5,222 nt of DNA from an uncultured Veillonella sp. (lineage in GTDB: Bacteria; Bacillota; Negativicutes; Veillonellales; Veillonellaceae). Below are positions 1 to 5,217 of this stretch, in pieces (within the stretch, counting starts at the first letter, position 1; the number at the start of each line of letters is the position of its first letter). The notes beneath the pieces were generated by a model that made no database searches, was not told where the DNA came from, and worked only from the letters and a program-made list of their open reading frames with translations. The stretch spans positions 1-5,222 of the forward strand of contig CAUHTB010000073.1 in assembly GCA_959608595.1 (NCBI GenBank), read 5' to 3'. The position numbers were made by a program, and so were the translations under genes.

Positions 1-677
1 ATGCTGATGTATTGTTAAAAGGTACATTCATTCCTGGTTCTGCTCCAATTCCGCCATCCATGGACTATGGTTTCAAAGATTTGAAAGATCCTAATGCCTA
101 TAATCCTGATCGTGCAAAACAATTGTTAGCCGAAGATGGTTGGAAAGATACTGATGGCGATGGCATCCTTGATAAAGATGGTAAACCATTAACATTCAAC
201 TTCGTAGTATATAATTCTCGTGCTGAATTGCCACTTTATGCAGAAGCTGTTCAAGCTGACCTCAAAAAAGTTGGTATTGACATGAAAATTAAAACAGTTG
301 ACTATAACTTGATCGATAAAATGGGTCAAGATGGCGACTATGATATGCTTATTTCCAATATCGTAACAGCTAATACAGGCGATCCAATCTGGTTCTTGGC
401 TAACTACTGGCATACAAATGACAATGGTTCCAACCCTCAAAACGGTTCTGGTTATTCCAATCCACAAGTTGACCAATTGTTAGATGCTGCTGAAACTGAA
501 TTCGATCCTGCAAAACGTCGTGACTATGCAATTCAAATTCAACAATTATTGATGAATGATGGTGCTGCATTGTTCTTAGGTTACCCTAAAACTAATATCG
601 TTACTGGTTCTTACTTGAAAGGTGCTGTCATGTACCCAAGTGACTACTACTGGATTACTAATAAAATTACAAAATAA
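1..677 (+). CDS. Nickel/peptide-type ABC transporter substrate-binding protein (SBP_bac_5 family), 5'-truncated by the window edge
   Basis: This is the C-terminal part of an extracytoplasmic solute-binding protein that would deliver a small ligand (nickel chelate or short peptide) to a membrane ABC importer. The reading frame is open from base 3 (Ala-Asp-Val-Leu-Leu-Lys-Gly-Thr-Phe) with no start in context. Alignment by eye to the complete paralogue at 2614-4167 places the first residue near its position 296, so roughly 295 N-terminal residues, including the signal peptide, lie upstream. More than half of the shared residues look identical. Visible marks are the PPSMDYGF segment, an acidic DTDGDGILDKDG loop encoded at 147-182, LPLYAEAVQADLKK, GDYDMLISN, and an ending YPSDYYWITNKITK. 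A His follows Tyr-Trp at 411-413, in a loop roughly matching the one that carries the Ni-site His of E. coli NikA. The gene ends in tandem TAA stops (675-680) and the ATPase gene follows 12 nt later. Family is confident; nickel versus peptide cannot be settled here. Confidence 0.9.
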   Translation, partial: ADVLLKGTFIPGSAPIPPSMDYGFKDLKDPNAYNPDRAKQLLAEDGWKDTDGDGILDKDGKPLTFNFVVYNSRAELPLYAEAVQADLKKVGIDMKIKTVDYNLIDKMGQDGDYDMLISNIVTANTGDPIWFLANYWHTNDNGSNPQNGSGYSNPQVDQLLDAAETEFDPAKRRDYAIQIQQLLMNDGAALFLGYPKTNIVTGSYLKGAVMYPSDYYWITNKITK

Positions 678-678
678 T

Positions 679-684
679 AAGGAG
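679..684 (+). promoter_or_regulatory. Shine-Dalgarno site AAGGAG for the first ATPase gene
   Basis: AAGGAG lies 5 nt before the ATG at 690 and overlaps the second of two tandem stop codons of the preceding binding-protein gene. This supports both the chosen start and cotranscription of the two genes. Confidence 0.8.
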
Positions 685-689
685 CTATA

Positions 690-1487
690 ATGGCAGAAAA
701 CATACTAACTGTAGAGAACCTTAACATCGCGTACCAAGGTGTGCCTGCTGTTATGGATGTAAACTTTACCTTGGAACGCGGTAAGGTATTGACCATTGTA
801 GGGGAATCTGGATCCGGTAAAACTACCGTGATCCGTGCCCTCATGGGTTTGTTGCCTATAGGTGGTGAGGTCACAGATGGTACCATGATCTTTAATGGTC
901 AAGATCTTCGCACCCTATCTAAGTCAGAATGGAGAGCCATACGTGGTAAAGATATGGCCATGATTTTCCAAGATAGTGGTAGTGCACTCGATCCGATTGT
1001 GCGCATTGGTAAACAATTTAGAGAACTATTTAAAGCTCATATTGAAATCACTAATGATGAATGTGATCGTCGTGCAATTGCTTTGTTAGAGTCTGTGGCA
1101 TTACCTAATTGTGCAGATATATTGTGTCGCTATCCTCACGAATTATCTGGTGGTCAACGCCAACGTGTGGGCATTGCTATGGCATTAGCGATGGATCCTG
1201 CGTTATTAATTGGTGATGAACCTACATCTGCTTTAGATGTAACAACACAATCACAAGTTGTTATGCAAATGCTAGAACTTGCTAAAGAGCATAATTCTGC
1301 TATCGTAATGGTTACGCATAACCTTGGTGTAGCGGCCTATATGTCCGACTATATTATCGTTATGAAAAAAGGTCGTGTCGTAGATGCTGGTACGCCTCAA
1401 GACATTTTGGAAAATCCATCTAATGAATATACGAAACAATTAAAAGATGCGGTACCAACATTGGGAGGAGGTCGTTACATTGACTAA
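690..1487 (+). CDS. ABC transporter ATP-binding subunit, NikD/DppD-like
   Basis: This is one of two cytoplasmic ATPase subunits that power the importer by ATP binding and hydrolysis at a shared dimer interface. All nucleotide-binding motifs are present in the 265 residues: candidate A-loop Tyr15, Walker A GESGSGKT (38-45), Q-loop Gln94 in IFQD, signature LSGGQ (152-156), Walker B LLIGD (172-176) followed by catalytic Glu177, D-loop SALD (180-183) and switch His210. It matches the length of NikD-type subunits (about 250-270 residues) and lacks the long C-terminal extension usual in OppD/DppD (about 320-340 residues), which leans toward a nickel-type system. The ATG at 690 has an ideal AAGGAG site. 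The gene overlaps the next ATPase gene by 8 nt, so the two are probably translationally coupled. Family assignment is secure; the substrate is inferred only from the family. Confidence 0.9.
   Translation: MAENILTVENLNIAYQGVPAVMDVNFTLERGKVLTIVGESGSGKTTVIRALMGLLPIGGEVTDGTMIFNGQDLRTLSKSEWRAIRGKDMAMIFQDSGSALDPIVRIGKQFRELFKAHIEITNDECDRRAIALLESVALPNCADILCRYPHELSGGQRQRVGIAMALAMDPALLIGDEPTSALDVTTQSQVVMQMLELAKEHNSAIVMVTHNLGVAAYMSDYIIVMKKGRVVDAGTPQDILENPSNEYTKQLKDAVPTLGGGRYID
1463..1471 (+). promoter_or_regulatory. Strong Shine-Dalgarno site deciding a TTG start for the second ATPase gene
   Basis: GGGAGGAGG ends 8 nt before a TTG codon at 1480 that is in frame with the second ATPase. The upstream in-frame ATG at 1447 would add 11 unconserved-looking residues and would place this purine-rich site inside the coding sequence, so TTG at 1480 is the better start. 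Confidence 0.8.
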
Positions 1488-2295
1488 CTACGCTGTAGAA
1501 TTAAAAAATGTATGTAAACGATTCCCACTTCCTACTGGTGGTGAGCTCGAAGCATGTAAGGATATCAATATTACCTTAGAAAAAGGCCAGTCCCTTGGGA
1601 TTGTAGGTGAGTCTGGCTCTGGTAAAACGACTTTGGTTCGTATGATCATGAAGATGCTGCCTATTACAGAAGGCGAGATTTATGTAGATGGTGTAGAGAT
1701 TCAACATATGAACTCTGAGCAAACAAAAGAATACCGCAAGAAAATTCAAATGGTATTCCAAGATCCATCTGCAGCTTTCAATCCGCGTATGAAGGTAAAA
1801 GATATTATTCTTGAGCCACTATACAACTTTGGTCTTCTAGAAAAAGGAAAAGAAGAACAGATTGCTGGTGATTATCTTGAAATGGTAGATTTACCTCGTG
1901 AGTTCATGCATCGTTATCCTCATGAAATGTCTGGTGGACAACGTCAACGTGTTGCCATTGCTCGTGCTATCGTATTAGAGCCTGAAATTCTCGTATTAGA
2001 CGAGGCTACTAGTGCTCTAGACGTATCCGTACAAGACTCCATTGCCTATTTATTGGCGCGTTTACAAAAAAAGAAAAATTTAACATACCTATTTATCGCT
2101 CATGATATTGCGTTCATTCGTACTATGTGCCACAAGGTGGTCGTAATGCACAAAGGCACTATTGTTGAAGAGCTAGATGCATTTCACTTAGCTGATGCGA
2201 AGCATCCTTATACAAAAGTTCTATTGAGCTCCATCTTTGAAATTGGCCAAGATCATAAGCCACTTACTTTAGAAGAAGCGGCTGTAGAAGCATAG
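1480..2295 (+). CDS. ABC transporter ATP-binding subunit, NikE/DppF-like
   Basis: This is the second ATPase of the importer, expected to form a heterodimer with the product of 690-1487. Counting from the TTG start it has 271 residues. Motifs are Walker A GESGSGKT (43-50), Q-loop Gln94 in VFQDP, signature MSGGQ (150-154), Walker B ILVLD (170-174) with catalytic Glu175, D-loop SALD (178-181) and switch His208. The segment FQDPSAAFNPRMKVKDII is typical of the NikE/DppF/OppF subfamily, and the length again fits NikE better than OppF. The C-terminal portion VEELDAFHLADAKHPYTKVLLSSI is the usual HPYT region of these ATPases. The TTG start lies within the last codons of the preceding gene (8-nt overlap), a coupled arrangement that favours equal amounts of the two subunits. 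It is the last gene of the operon and is followed by a terminator about 105 nt downstream. Confidence 0.9.
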   Translation: MTNYAVELKNVCKRFPLPTGGELEACKDINITLEKGQSLGIVGESGSGKTTLVRMIMKMLPITEGEIYVDGVEIQHMNSEQTKEYRKKIQMVFQDPSAAFNPRMKVKDIILEPLYNFGLLEKGKEEQIAGDYLEMVDLPREFMHRYPHEMSGGQRQRVAIARAIVLEPEILVLDEATSALDVSVQDSIAYLLARLQKKKNLTYLFIAHDIAFIRTMCHKVVVMHKGTIVEELDAFHLADAKHPYTKVLLSSIFEIGQDHKPLTLEEAAVEA

Positions 2296-2323
2296 GACTT
2301 TGGCACAACGTATCCAACTTCTC

Positions 2324-2371
2324 ATTGTAGCGATCGCCTAGTGTATTCGACTAGAGGATTCGCCTACTAAT
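2324..2371 (+). repeat. Imperfect inverted repeat / bulged RNA hairpin after the operon
   Basis: Pairing read by eye: 2324-2326 with 2369-2371, 2327-2330 (GTAG) with 2364-2367 (CTAC), 2331-2333 with 2360-2362, 2334-2335 with 2357-2358, 2337 with 2356, and 2338-2342 (CTAGT) with 2350-2354 (ACTAG). The loop is 2343-2349. About 18 pairs are interrupted only by single-base bulges, mostly on the 3' arm. No T-tract follows, so it is not the terminator itself. It lies between the last stop codon and the true terminator, so it would sit in the 3' untranslated region of the operon mRNA. Function is unknown; it could protect the 3' end, be a dispersed repeat copy, or be chance. Confidence 0.5.
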
Positions 2372-2399
2372 ATGGGTAAAATACAATAGGTACATATAT

Positions 2400-2434
2400 A
2401 ATAGCAGTTAGCTTTAGAGCTAACTGCTATTTTT
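2400..2434 (+). terminator. Intrinsic terminator of the ABC importer operon
   Basis: A perfect 14-bp stem (2400-2413 with 2418-2431) closes a 4-nt loop (TTAG), and a run of five T (2430-2434) starts at the foot of the stem. It lies about 105 nt after the last stop codon of the operon. There is no matching A-tract on the left arm, so it should work mainly on the + strand. Confidence 0.85.
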
Positions 2435-2500
2435 GTATGTTACGTATCTATACAGATTTTCTCATATATATAATTATATCGAAAATTTTCTTAGAAATGA

Positions 2501-2529
2501 TTGTGTTAACACTAAATATATAGTATAGT
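2501..2529 (+). promoter_or_regulatory. Alternative candidate promoter for the second binding-protein gene
   Basis: TTGTGT (2501-2506) and TATAGT (2524-2529) are separated by 17 nt, an ideal sigma-70-type spacing. The perfect palindrome GTGTTAACAC (2503-2512) overlaps the -35 element, which would suit an operator. The region is AT-rich, so chance matches are easy; this is weaker than experimental evidence and competes with the downstream candidate. Confidence 0.3.
2503..2512. promoter_or_regulatory. Perfect 10-bp palindrome GTGTTAACAC, possible operator
   Basis: This exact palindrome lies upstream of the second binding-protein gene and overlaps a candidate -35 box. Two further exact palindromes precede it: ATATAATTATAT (2468-2479) and GAAAATTTTC (2481-2490). 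No specific regulator can be named from the sequence. Confidence 0.3.
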
Positions 2530-2560
2530 TGACTAAGTAACATACCCCTATGGGTATAAT
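2529..2560 (+). promoter_or_regulatory. Candidate promoter of the second binding-protein gene with an elongated spacer
   Basis: TTGACT (2529-2534) and a consensus TATAAT (2555-2560) are separated by 20 nt. That spacing is longer than the 16-18 nt usual for sigma-70 promoters. Known promoters activated by MerR-family regulators have such long spacers containing a dyad, and a dyad is present here, although it is shifted toward the -10 box. Transcription would begin about 45 nt before the ATG at 2614. The -10 hexamer is convincing; the -35 assignment is less so. Confidence 0.5.
2542..2557. promoter_or_regulatory. Inverted repeat ATACCC-N4-GGGTAT overlapping the -10 box, candidate operator
   Basis: Two exact 6-nt half-sites flank CTAT, and the right arm shares its last three bases with the TATAAT box. 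Position suggests a repressor that occludes RNA polymerase, or a MerR-type activator acting on the long spacer. The layout, with C/G runs flanked by TA steps, resembles operators of the CsoR/RcnR metal- and sulfur-sensing repressor family as I recall them. The link to a metal sensor is inference only. Confidence 0.45.
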
Positions 2561-2596
2561 TGGAATATGCTCATATGAAGTGATATACATATAGAG

Positions 2597-2601
2597 AAAG
2601 G
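2597..2601 (+). promoter_or_regulatory. Weak, distant Shine-Dalgarno site of the second binding-protein gene
   Basis: AAAGG ends 12 nt before the ATG at 2614, farther than the usual 5-9 nt. An in-frame TAA directly precedes the ATG, so no earlier start is possible, and the signal peptide begins right after it. Translation initiation may therefore be less efficient than for the operon genes. Confidence 0.5.
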
Positions 2602-2613
2602 TTGGGTGTGTAA

Positions 2614-4167
2614 ATGAATGGATTACGTAAGGCATTACTGATTTGTATGACTCTTGGTATTGCGGTGCTTGGAACTGTGGGTTGTATGAATCAATCATCC
2701 AATTCATCTAATGATGTATTAAAGGTAGGGGCTATTAGCTTTGCTGGTACCTTGGAACCAGCAGAAAACTATTTTAGCTGGGCTGTTGTACGGTACGGTG
2801 TTGGCGAAACACTCACCAAGTTTGATGATCACATGAATGCTAAACCCTGGTTGGCATCCTCTTGGAAACAAAGTGATGATAAGCTGACTTGGACTTTTAC
2901 CATCAACGATAAGGTTAAGTTCTCTAACGGTAATGCTCTTACTGCTGAGGCCGTAAAGGCGTCTTTGGAACGAACCTTTGCGAAGAGTAAACGGGCAAAA
3001 ACATTCTTTAATTACACTGAAATGACGGCTAATGGTCAAGAGCTCACAATTAAGACCGATAAGCCTTATTATAATTTGCCAAACTTGTTGGGGGATCCAT
3101 TGTTCTTGATTATGGATGTGACAGCAGAGGCAAATGGTCGTGATATTGCTAAGGAAGGTCCTATTGGTACTGGTCCTTATGTAGTGACATCATTTACAAA
3201 AGAGCGTGCTGAGCTAGCACGGAATGATAACTACTGGGATGGCAAGCCAGGCTTCGGTAAGGTTGAAATTCCTTCTATCAATGATGCTAATACACGTGCT
3301 ATGGCACTCCAGGCTGGGGATGTAGATATGGCCGTTAGCATTGGGCCAGGTGAATATGGTATCTTCCAAAATGATAAGAATTTCACCATTTATGAAGAAT
3401 CATCTTTGCGTGATGTATTCGTTCGGATGAGCCAAAAAGGCAAGCTTAAGAATGCTAATCTTCGAGCGGCTCTCATTGCCGGAGCAGATCGTGAGTCCTA
3501 TGCAAAGAACCTTATGAAGGATACCTTTGTTGCCGGTAAGGCTCCATTGCCACCGTCCATTGATTATGGATTCAATCAATTGCGGGACCCTAATACATAT
3601 AATATTGAACGTGCTAAAGAATTACTTAAACGTGAAGGTTATATTGATACAAATGGTGATGGTATTGTAGATAAAGATGGTGAAAACCTAGTGCTTGATT
3701 TCTATGCCTATACATCTCGACCTGAATTGCCATTATATGCAGAGGCATTACAAGCGGACTATAAGAAAATCGGTGTAGATTTACAAATTAAAATCGTAGA
3801 CTATGCTGTGATCGATACATTGGCGCAATCTGGAGATTACGATATGCTCATCTCTAGTGTAGTTACTGCTAATACTGGCCAACCTGTATGGTTCTTGAAG
3901 CAATACTGGGGGACAGGTAGTGATACAAACGGCTCTGGATTCTCTAATCCACGTTTCGATGAATTGTTAGCTCTTGGTGAAAGCGCTAATGATCCAGTGG
4001 TGCGTCGTAATGCGGTGATCAATGCACAACAATTGATGCTAGATGATTCGATAGCACTCTTCCTTGGATATCCTAAGATTAATATTGTAGGAAATAACCA
4101 TATTGATGGTATTAAAATAACTCCATCTGAATATTACATCATTACGAAAGATTTAAAGCGTAAATAA
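2614..4167 (+). CDS. Second nickel/peptide-type ABC transporter substrate-binding lipoprotein (SBP_bac_5 family)
   Basis: This complete 517-residue extracytoplasmic binding protein probably serves an importer of the Nik/Dpp/Opp type. A lipoprotein signal spans residues 1-23 (Lys/Arg near the start, hydrophobic core, then Thr-Val-Gly before Cys24). The -3 Thr is less usual than Leu but acceptable. The SBP_bac_5 domain covers most of the rest: KPWLASSWK, the NGNALTAEAVKASLER segment, the family hallmark GPIGTGPY (182-189), and an acidic loop DTNGDGIVDKDG (345-356). Its C-terminal 220 residues are clearly paralogous to the truncated gene at the left edge. It has Gly433 where that protein has His, and a loop about 4 residues shorter after it. 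No permease or ATPase genes accompany it downstream, so it probably shares the core encoded upstream. It has its own promoter region and terminator, and tandem TAA stops. Substrate unknown. Confidence 0.93.
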   Translation: MNGLRKALLICMTLGIAVLGTVGCMNQSSNSSNDVLKVGAISFAGTLEPAENYFSWAVVRYGVGETLTKFDDHMNAKPWLASSWKQSDDKLTWTFTINDKVKFSNGNALTAEAVKASLERTFAKSKRAKTFFNYTEMTANGQELTIKTDKPYYNLPNLLGDPLFLIMDVTAEANGRDIAKEGPIGTGPYVVTSFTKERAELARNDNYWDGKPGFGKVEIPSINDANTRAMALQAGDVDMAVSIGPGEYGIFQNDKNFTIYEESSLRDVFVRMSQKGKLKNANLRAALIAGADRESYAKNLMKDTFVAGKAPLPPSIDYGFNQLRDPNTYNIERAKELLKREGYIDTNGDGIVDKDGENLVLDFYAYTSRPELPLYAEALQADYKKIGVDLQIKIVDYAVIDTLAQSGDYDMLISSVVTANTGQPVWFLKQYWGTGSDTNGSGFSNPRFDELLALGESANDPVVRRNAVINAQQLMLDDSIALFLGYPKINIVGNNHIDGIKITPSEYYIITKDLKRK

Positions 4168-4168
4168 T

Positions 4169-4203
4169 AAAAATAGGACTAGCTTTGAGCTAGTCCTATT
4201 TTT
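4169..4203. terminator. Bidirectional intrinsic terminator between convergent genes
   Basis: A perfect 16-bp stem pairs 4169-4184 with 4188-4203 around a TTG loop. The left arm begins with five A (4169-4173) and the right arm ends with five T (4199-4203), so the hairpin reads as a terminator on either strand. It begins just after the stop codon of the second binding-protein gene and ends 9 nt from the stop of the convergent minus-strand gene. Confidence 0.88.
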
Positions 4204-4212
4204 GTAAGTTCT

Positions 4213-5148
4213 TTATTTTTTCTTTTGTTCTGTTGCATCAAGTTCTGCCATATTTACGACATTTGCTTTACCAACCATTTTGTTATATTTTATAAAAAGT
4301 TGTGTATATGCTTCGCCGTAGGAAGAATTGATGATGATATAGTTGCGAGCCTCTGCGACAAATTCTTTTACGGAGTCTTGATACTCGCGAACCGCATTTT
4401 GTGTTTCTGATGTTGTACCAGGTTGTAATTTGTTGATGCGTTGCGTGATTTGTTGCAAGTTTGCTTCAACCTTTTGGGTATCCGTATTTCCATCTGGATC
4501 GATAAGGTCGATTGTTTGGGCAGTCATGAGATTTAACTCGATGAAGTTAACTGCATTTTCACGTTTTTCACCTTGATATTCAGTCATGCGTTCTGTATAG
4601 AGCTCATTATTACGATTATCTAAGGCTAAATCTAAAGCGTTGTATGTAGCGTAGAATTGTTCAGCTAGAGGTACATACTGTGCCGCTAACTCATCGCTAC
4701 CTTTGAAATTATCTTTTTCAAAACGACGTTCTACATAGTAGGCTTGCAATTGATCCGCAACAGGAATCAATTGATCTAGCACTGCTAATACATCATTAGT
4801 TGATTGATTTACATCTTCGTATGGAGTAGGGCTATCTTGCTTTGCAGCCTCTAATGCTGTTTTAAGATCTTTGTATTTAGGCAAGGTAATCGTCGTGTTA
4901 TGGGACCCATTACGTAACTCTTCGAGAGTTGGTTGTAATTGATTTGCATAGGCTACACTGTACGCGTTATATGAGTCTAATGCGACGATATAAGGTCGGA
5001 TAGCGTTGATCTTGTCGTCAACGGTTGATCGATATAAAATTGTCGTTGTATTGGATGACAAGAGTGTATACACCCCGTAGATCCCACCACCGATAATAGC
5101 GATGCCAAGTATAACGGCTGCTATTAACTTGATGTACCCCTTTTTCAA
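4213..5148 (-). CDS. Membrane-anchored DUF3829 (YiiG)-like protein of unknown function
   Basis: The product has 311 residues. A short basic N-terminus (MKKGYIK) is followed by one hydrophobic segment at about 8-30, rich in Ala/Ile/Gly, acting as an uncleaved anchor or signal. The remaining ~280 residues are polar, helix-favouring and presumably extracytoplasmic. The DKINAIRPYIVALDSYN stretch (about 45-61), followed by repeated Tyr/Asn/Leu/Gln helical segments and an LNLMTAQTIDLID region, resembles DUF3829 proteins such as E. coli YiiG; this is recognition by eye, not a search. The protein has no cysteine, so unlike YiiG it cannot be a lipoprotein. The start is TTG at 5148, supported by AAGGAG 9 nt upstream. 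It ends in a Lys-rich tail (EQKKK). It is convergent with the transport gene, so a functional link is doubtful. Biochemical role is unknown. Confidence 0.8.
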   Translation of the reverse strand: MKKGYIKLIAAVILGIAIIGGGIYGVYTLLSSNTTTILYRSTVDDKINAIRPYIVALDSYNAYSVAYANQLQPTLEELRNGSHNTTITLPKYKDLKTALEAAKQDSPTPYEDVNQSTNDVLAVLDQLIPVADQLQAYYVERRFEKDNFKGSDELAAQYVPLAEQFYATYNALDLALDNRNNELYTERMTEYQGEKRENAVNFIELNLMTAQTIDLIDPDGNTDTQKVEANLQQITQRINKLQPGTTSETQNAVREYQDSVKEFVAEARNYIIINSSYGEAYTQLFIKYNKMVGKANVVNMAELDATEQKKK

Positions 5149-5157
5149 CTGCGCACG

Positions 5158-5163
5158 CTCCTT
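5158..5163 (-). promoter_or_regulatory. Shine-Dalgarno site AAGGAG for the DUF3829-like gene
   Basis: On the minus strand AAGGAG stands 9 nt before the TTG at 5148. It decides the TTG start in front of the hydrophobic N-terminal segment; no alternative start has a comparable site. Confidence 0.75.
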
Positions 5164-5175
5164 GAAAACACACTA

Positions 5176-5217
5176 ACTCTTTTTGGATCCGTTTGGGCGG
5201 ACTACGCCCCTAAGAGT
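5176..5217 (-). repeat. GC-rich hairpin with outer stem in the leader of the DUF3829-like gene
   Basis: An inner hairpin pairs GGGCG (5195-5199) with CGCCC (5205-5209) around a 5-nt loop. An outer 6-bp stem pairs ACTCTT (5176-5181) with AAGAGT (5212-5217), leaving an asymmetric interior loop of 13 and 2 nt. No T-tract follows on either strand, so it is not a standard terminator. It lies 27 nt or more upstream of the TTG start and could be a 5' leader structure or the 3' end of an upstream unit that leaves the window. No known riboswitch consensus is recognisable to me. Confidence 0.35.

Larger units (their letters stand above)
2296..2613. other. Intergenic regulatory region between the importer operon and the second binding-protein gene
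   Basis: These 318 nt contain no ORF with a plausible ribosome-binding site on either strand. In order they hold an imperfect hairpin (2324-2371), the operon terminator (2400-2434), an AT-rich stretch with three short perfect palindromes (2468-2479, 2481-2490, 2503-2512), candidate promoter elements (2501-2560) with a further inverted repeat (2542-2557), and the leader with the ribosome-binding site of the downstream gene. The tract from about 2440 to 2600 is markedly richer in A+T than the flanking genes, as expected for promoter DNA. Confidence 0.7.

Noticed and set aside
189..476. Minus-strand ORF of 95 codons opposite the first binding-protein gene
   Set aside because: It lies wholly antisense to a well-supported coding region, has no recognisable motif, and its composition is that of a shadow frame.
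647..902. Two overlapping minus-strand ORFs opposite the start of the first ATPase gene
   Set aside because: Both are antisense to the Walker A region of a clear ATPase gene and carry no domain; they are shadow frames.
2503..2557. NikR-type nickel operator
   Set aside because: The known NikR operator has GTATGA and TCATAC half-sites about 16 nt apart; no such pair is present. The dyad at 2542-2557 has a different half-site and spacing.
2474..2707. Minus-strand ORF of 77 codons across the promoter region and signal-peptide region of the second binding protein
   Set aside because: It overlaps the promoter and the lipoprotein signal, has Tyr/Ile-rich sequence typical of translated AT-rich intergenic DNA, and shows no domain.
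2719..3039. Minus-strand ORF of 106 codons inside the second binding-protein gene
   Set aside because: It is antisense to the conserved N-terminal lobe of the binding protein and has no independent support.
1..4167. Mobile element or recent duplication by transposition to explain the two paralogous binding proteins
   Set aside because: There is no transposase, terminal repeat or target duplication in view. The paralogues have diverged substantially at DNA level, so the duplication is old.
4225..4410. Plus-strand ORF of 61 codons opposite the end of the DUF3829-like gene
   Set aside because: Its Cys/Phe/Ile-rich product is an antisense artefact; the minus-strand gene has a start, ribosome-binding site and family resemblance.
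5176..5217. Riboswitch or rho-independent terminator
   Set aside because: It does not match riboswitch consensus sequences I can recall (fluoride, preQ1, ZTP), and no T-tract follows the hairpin on either strand.
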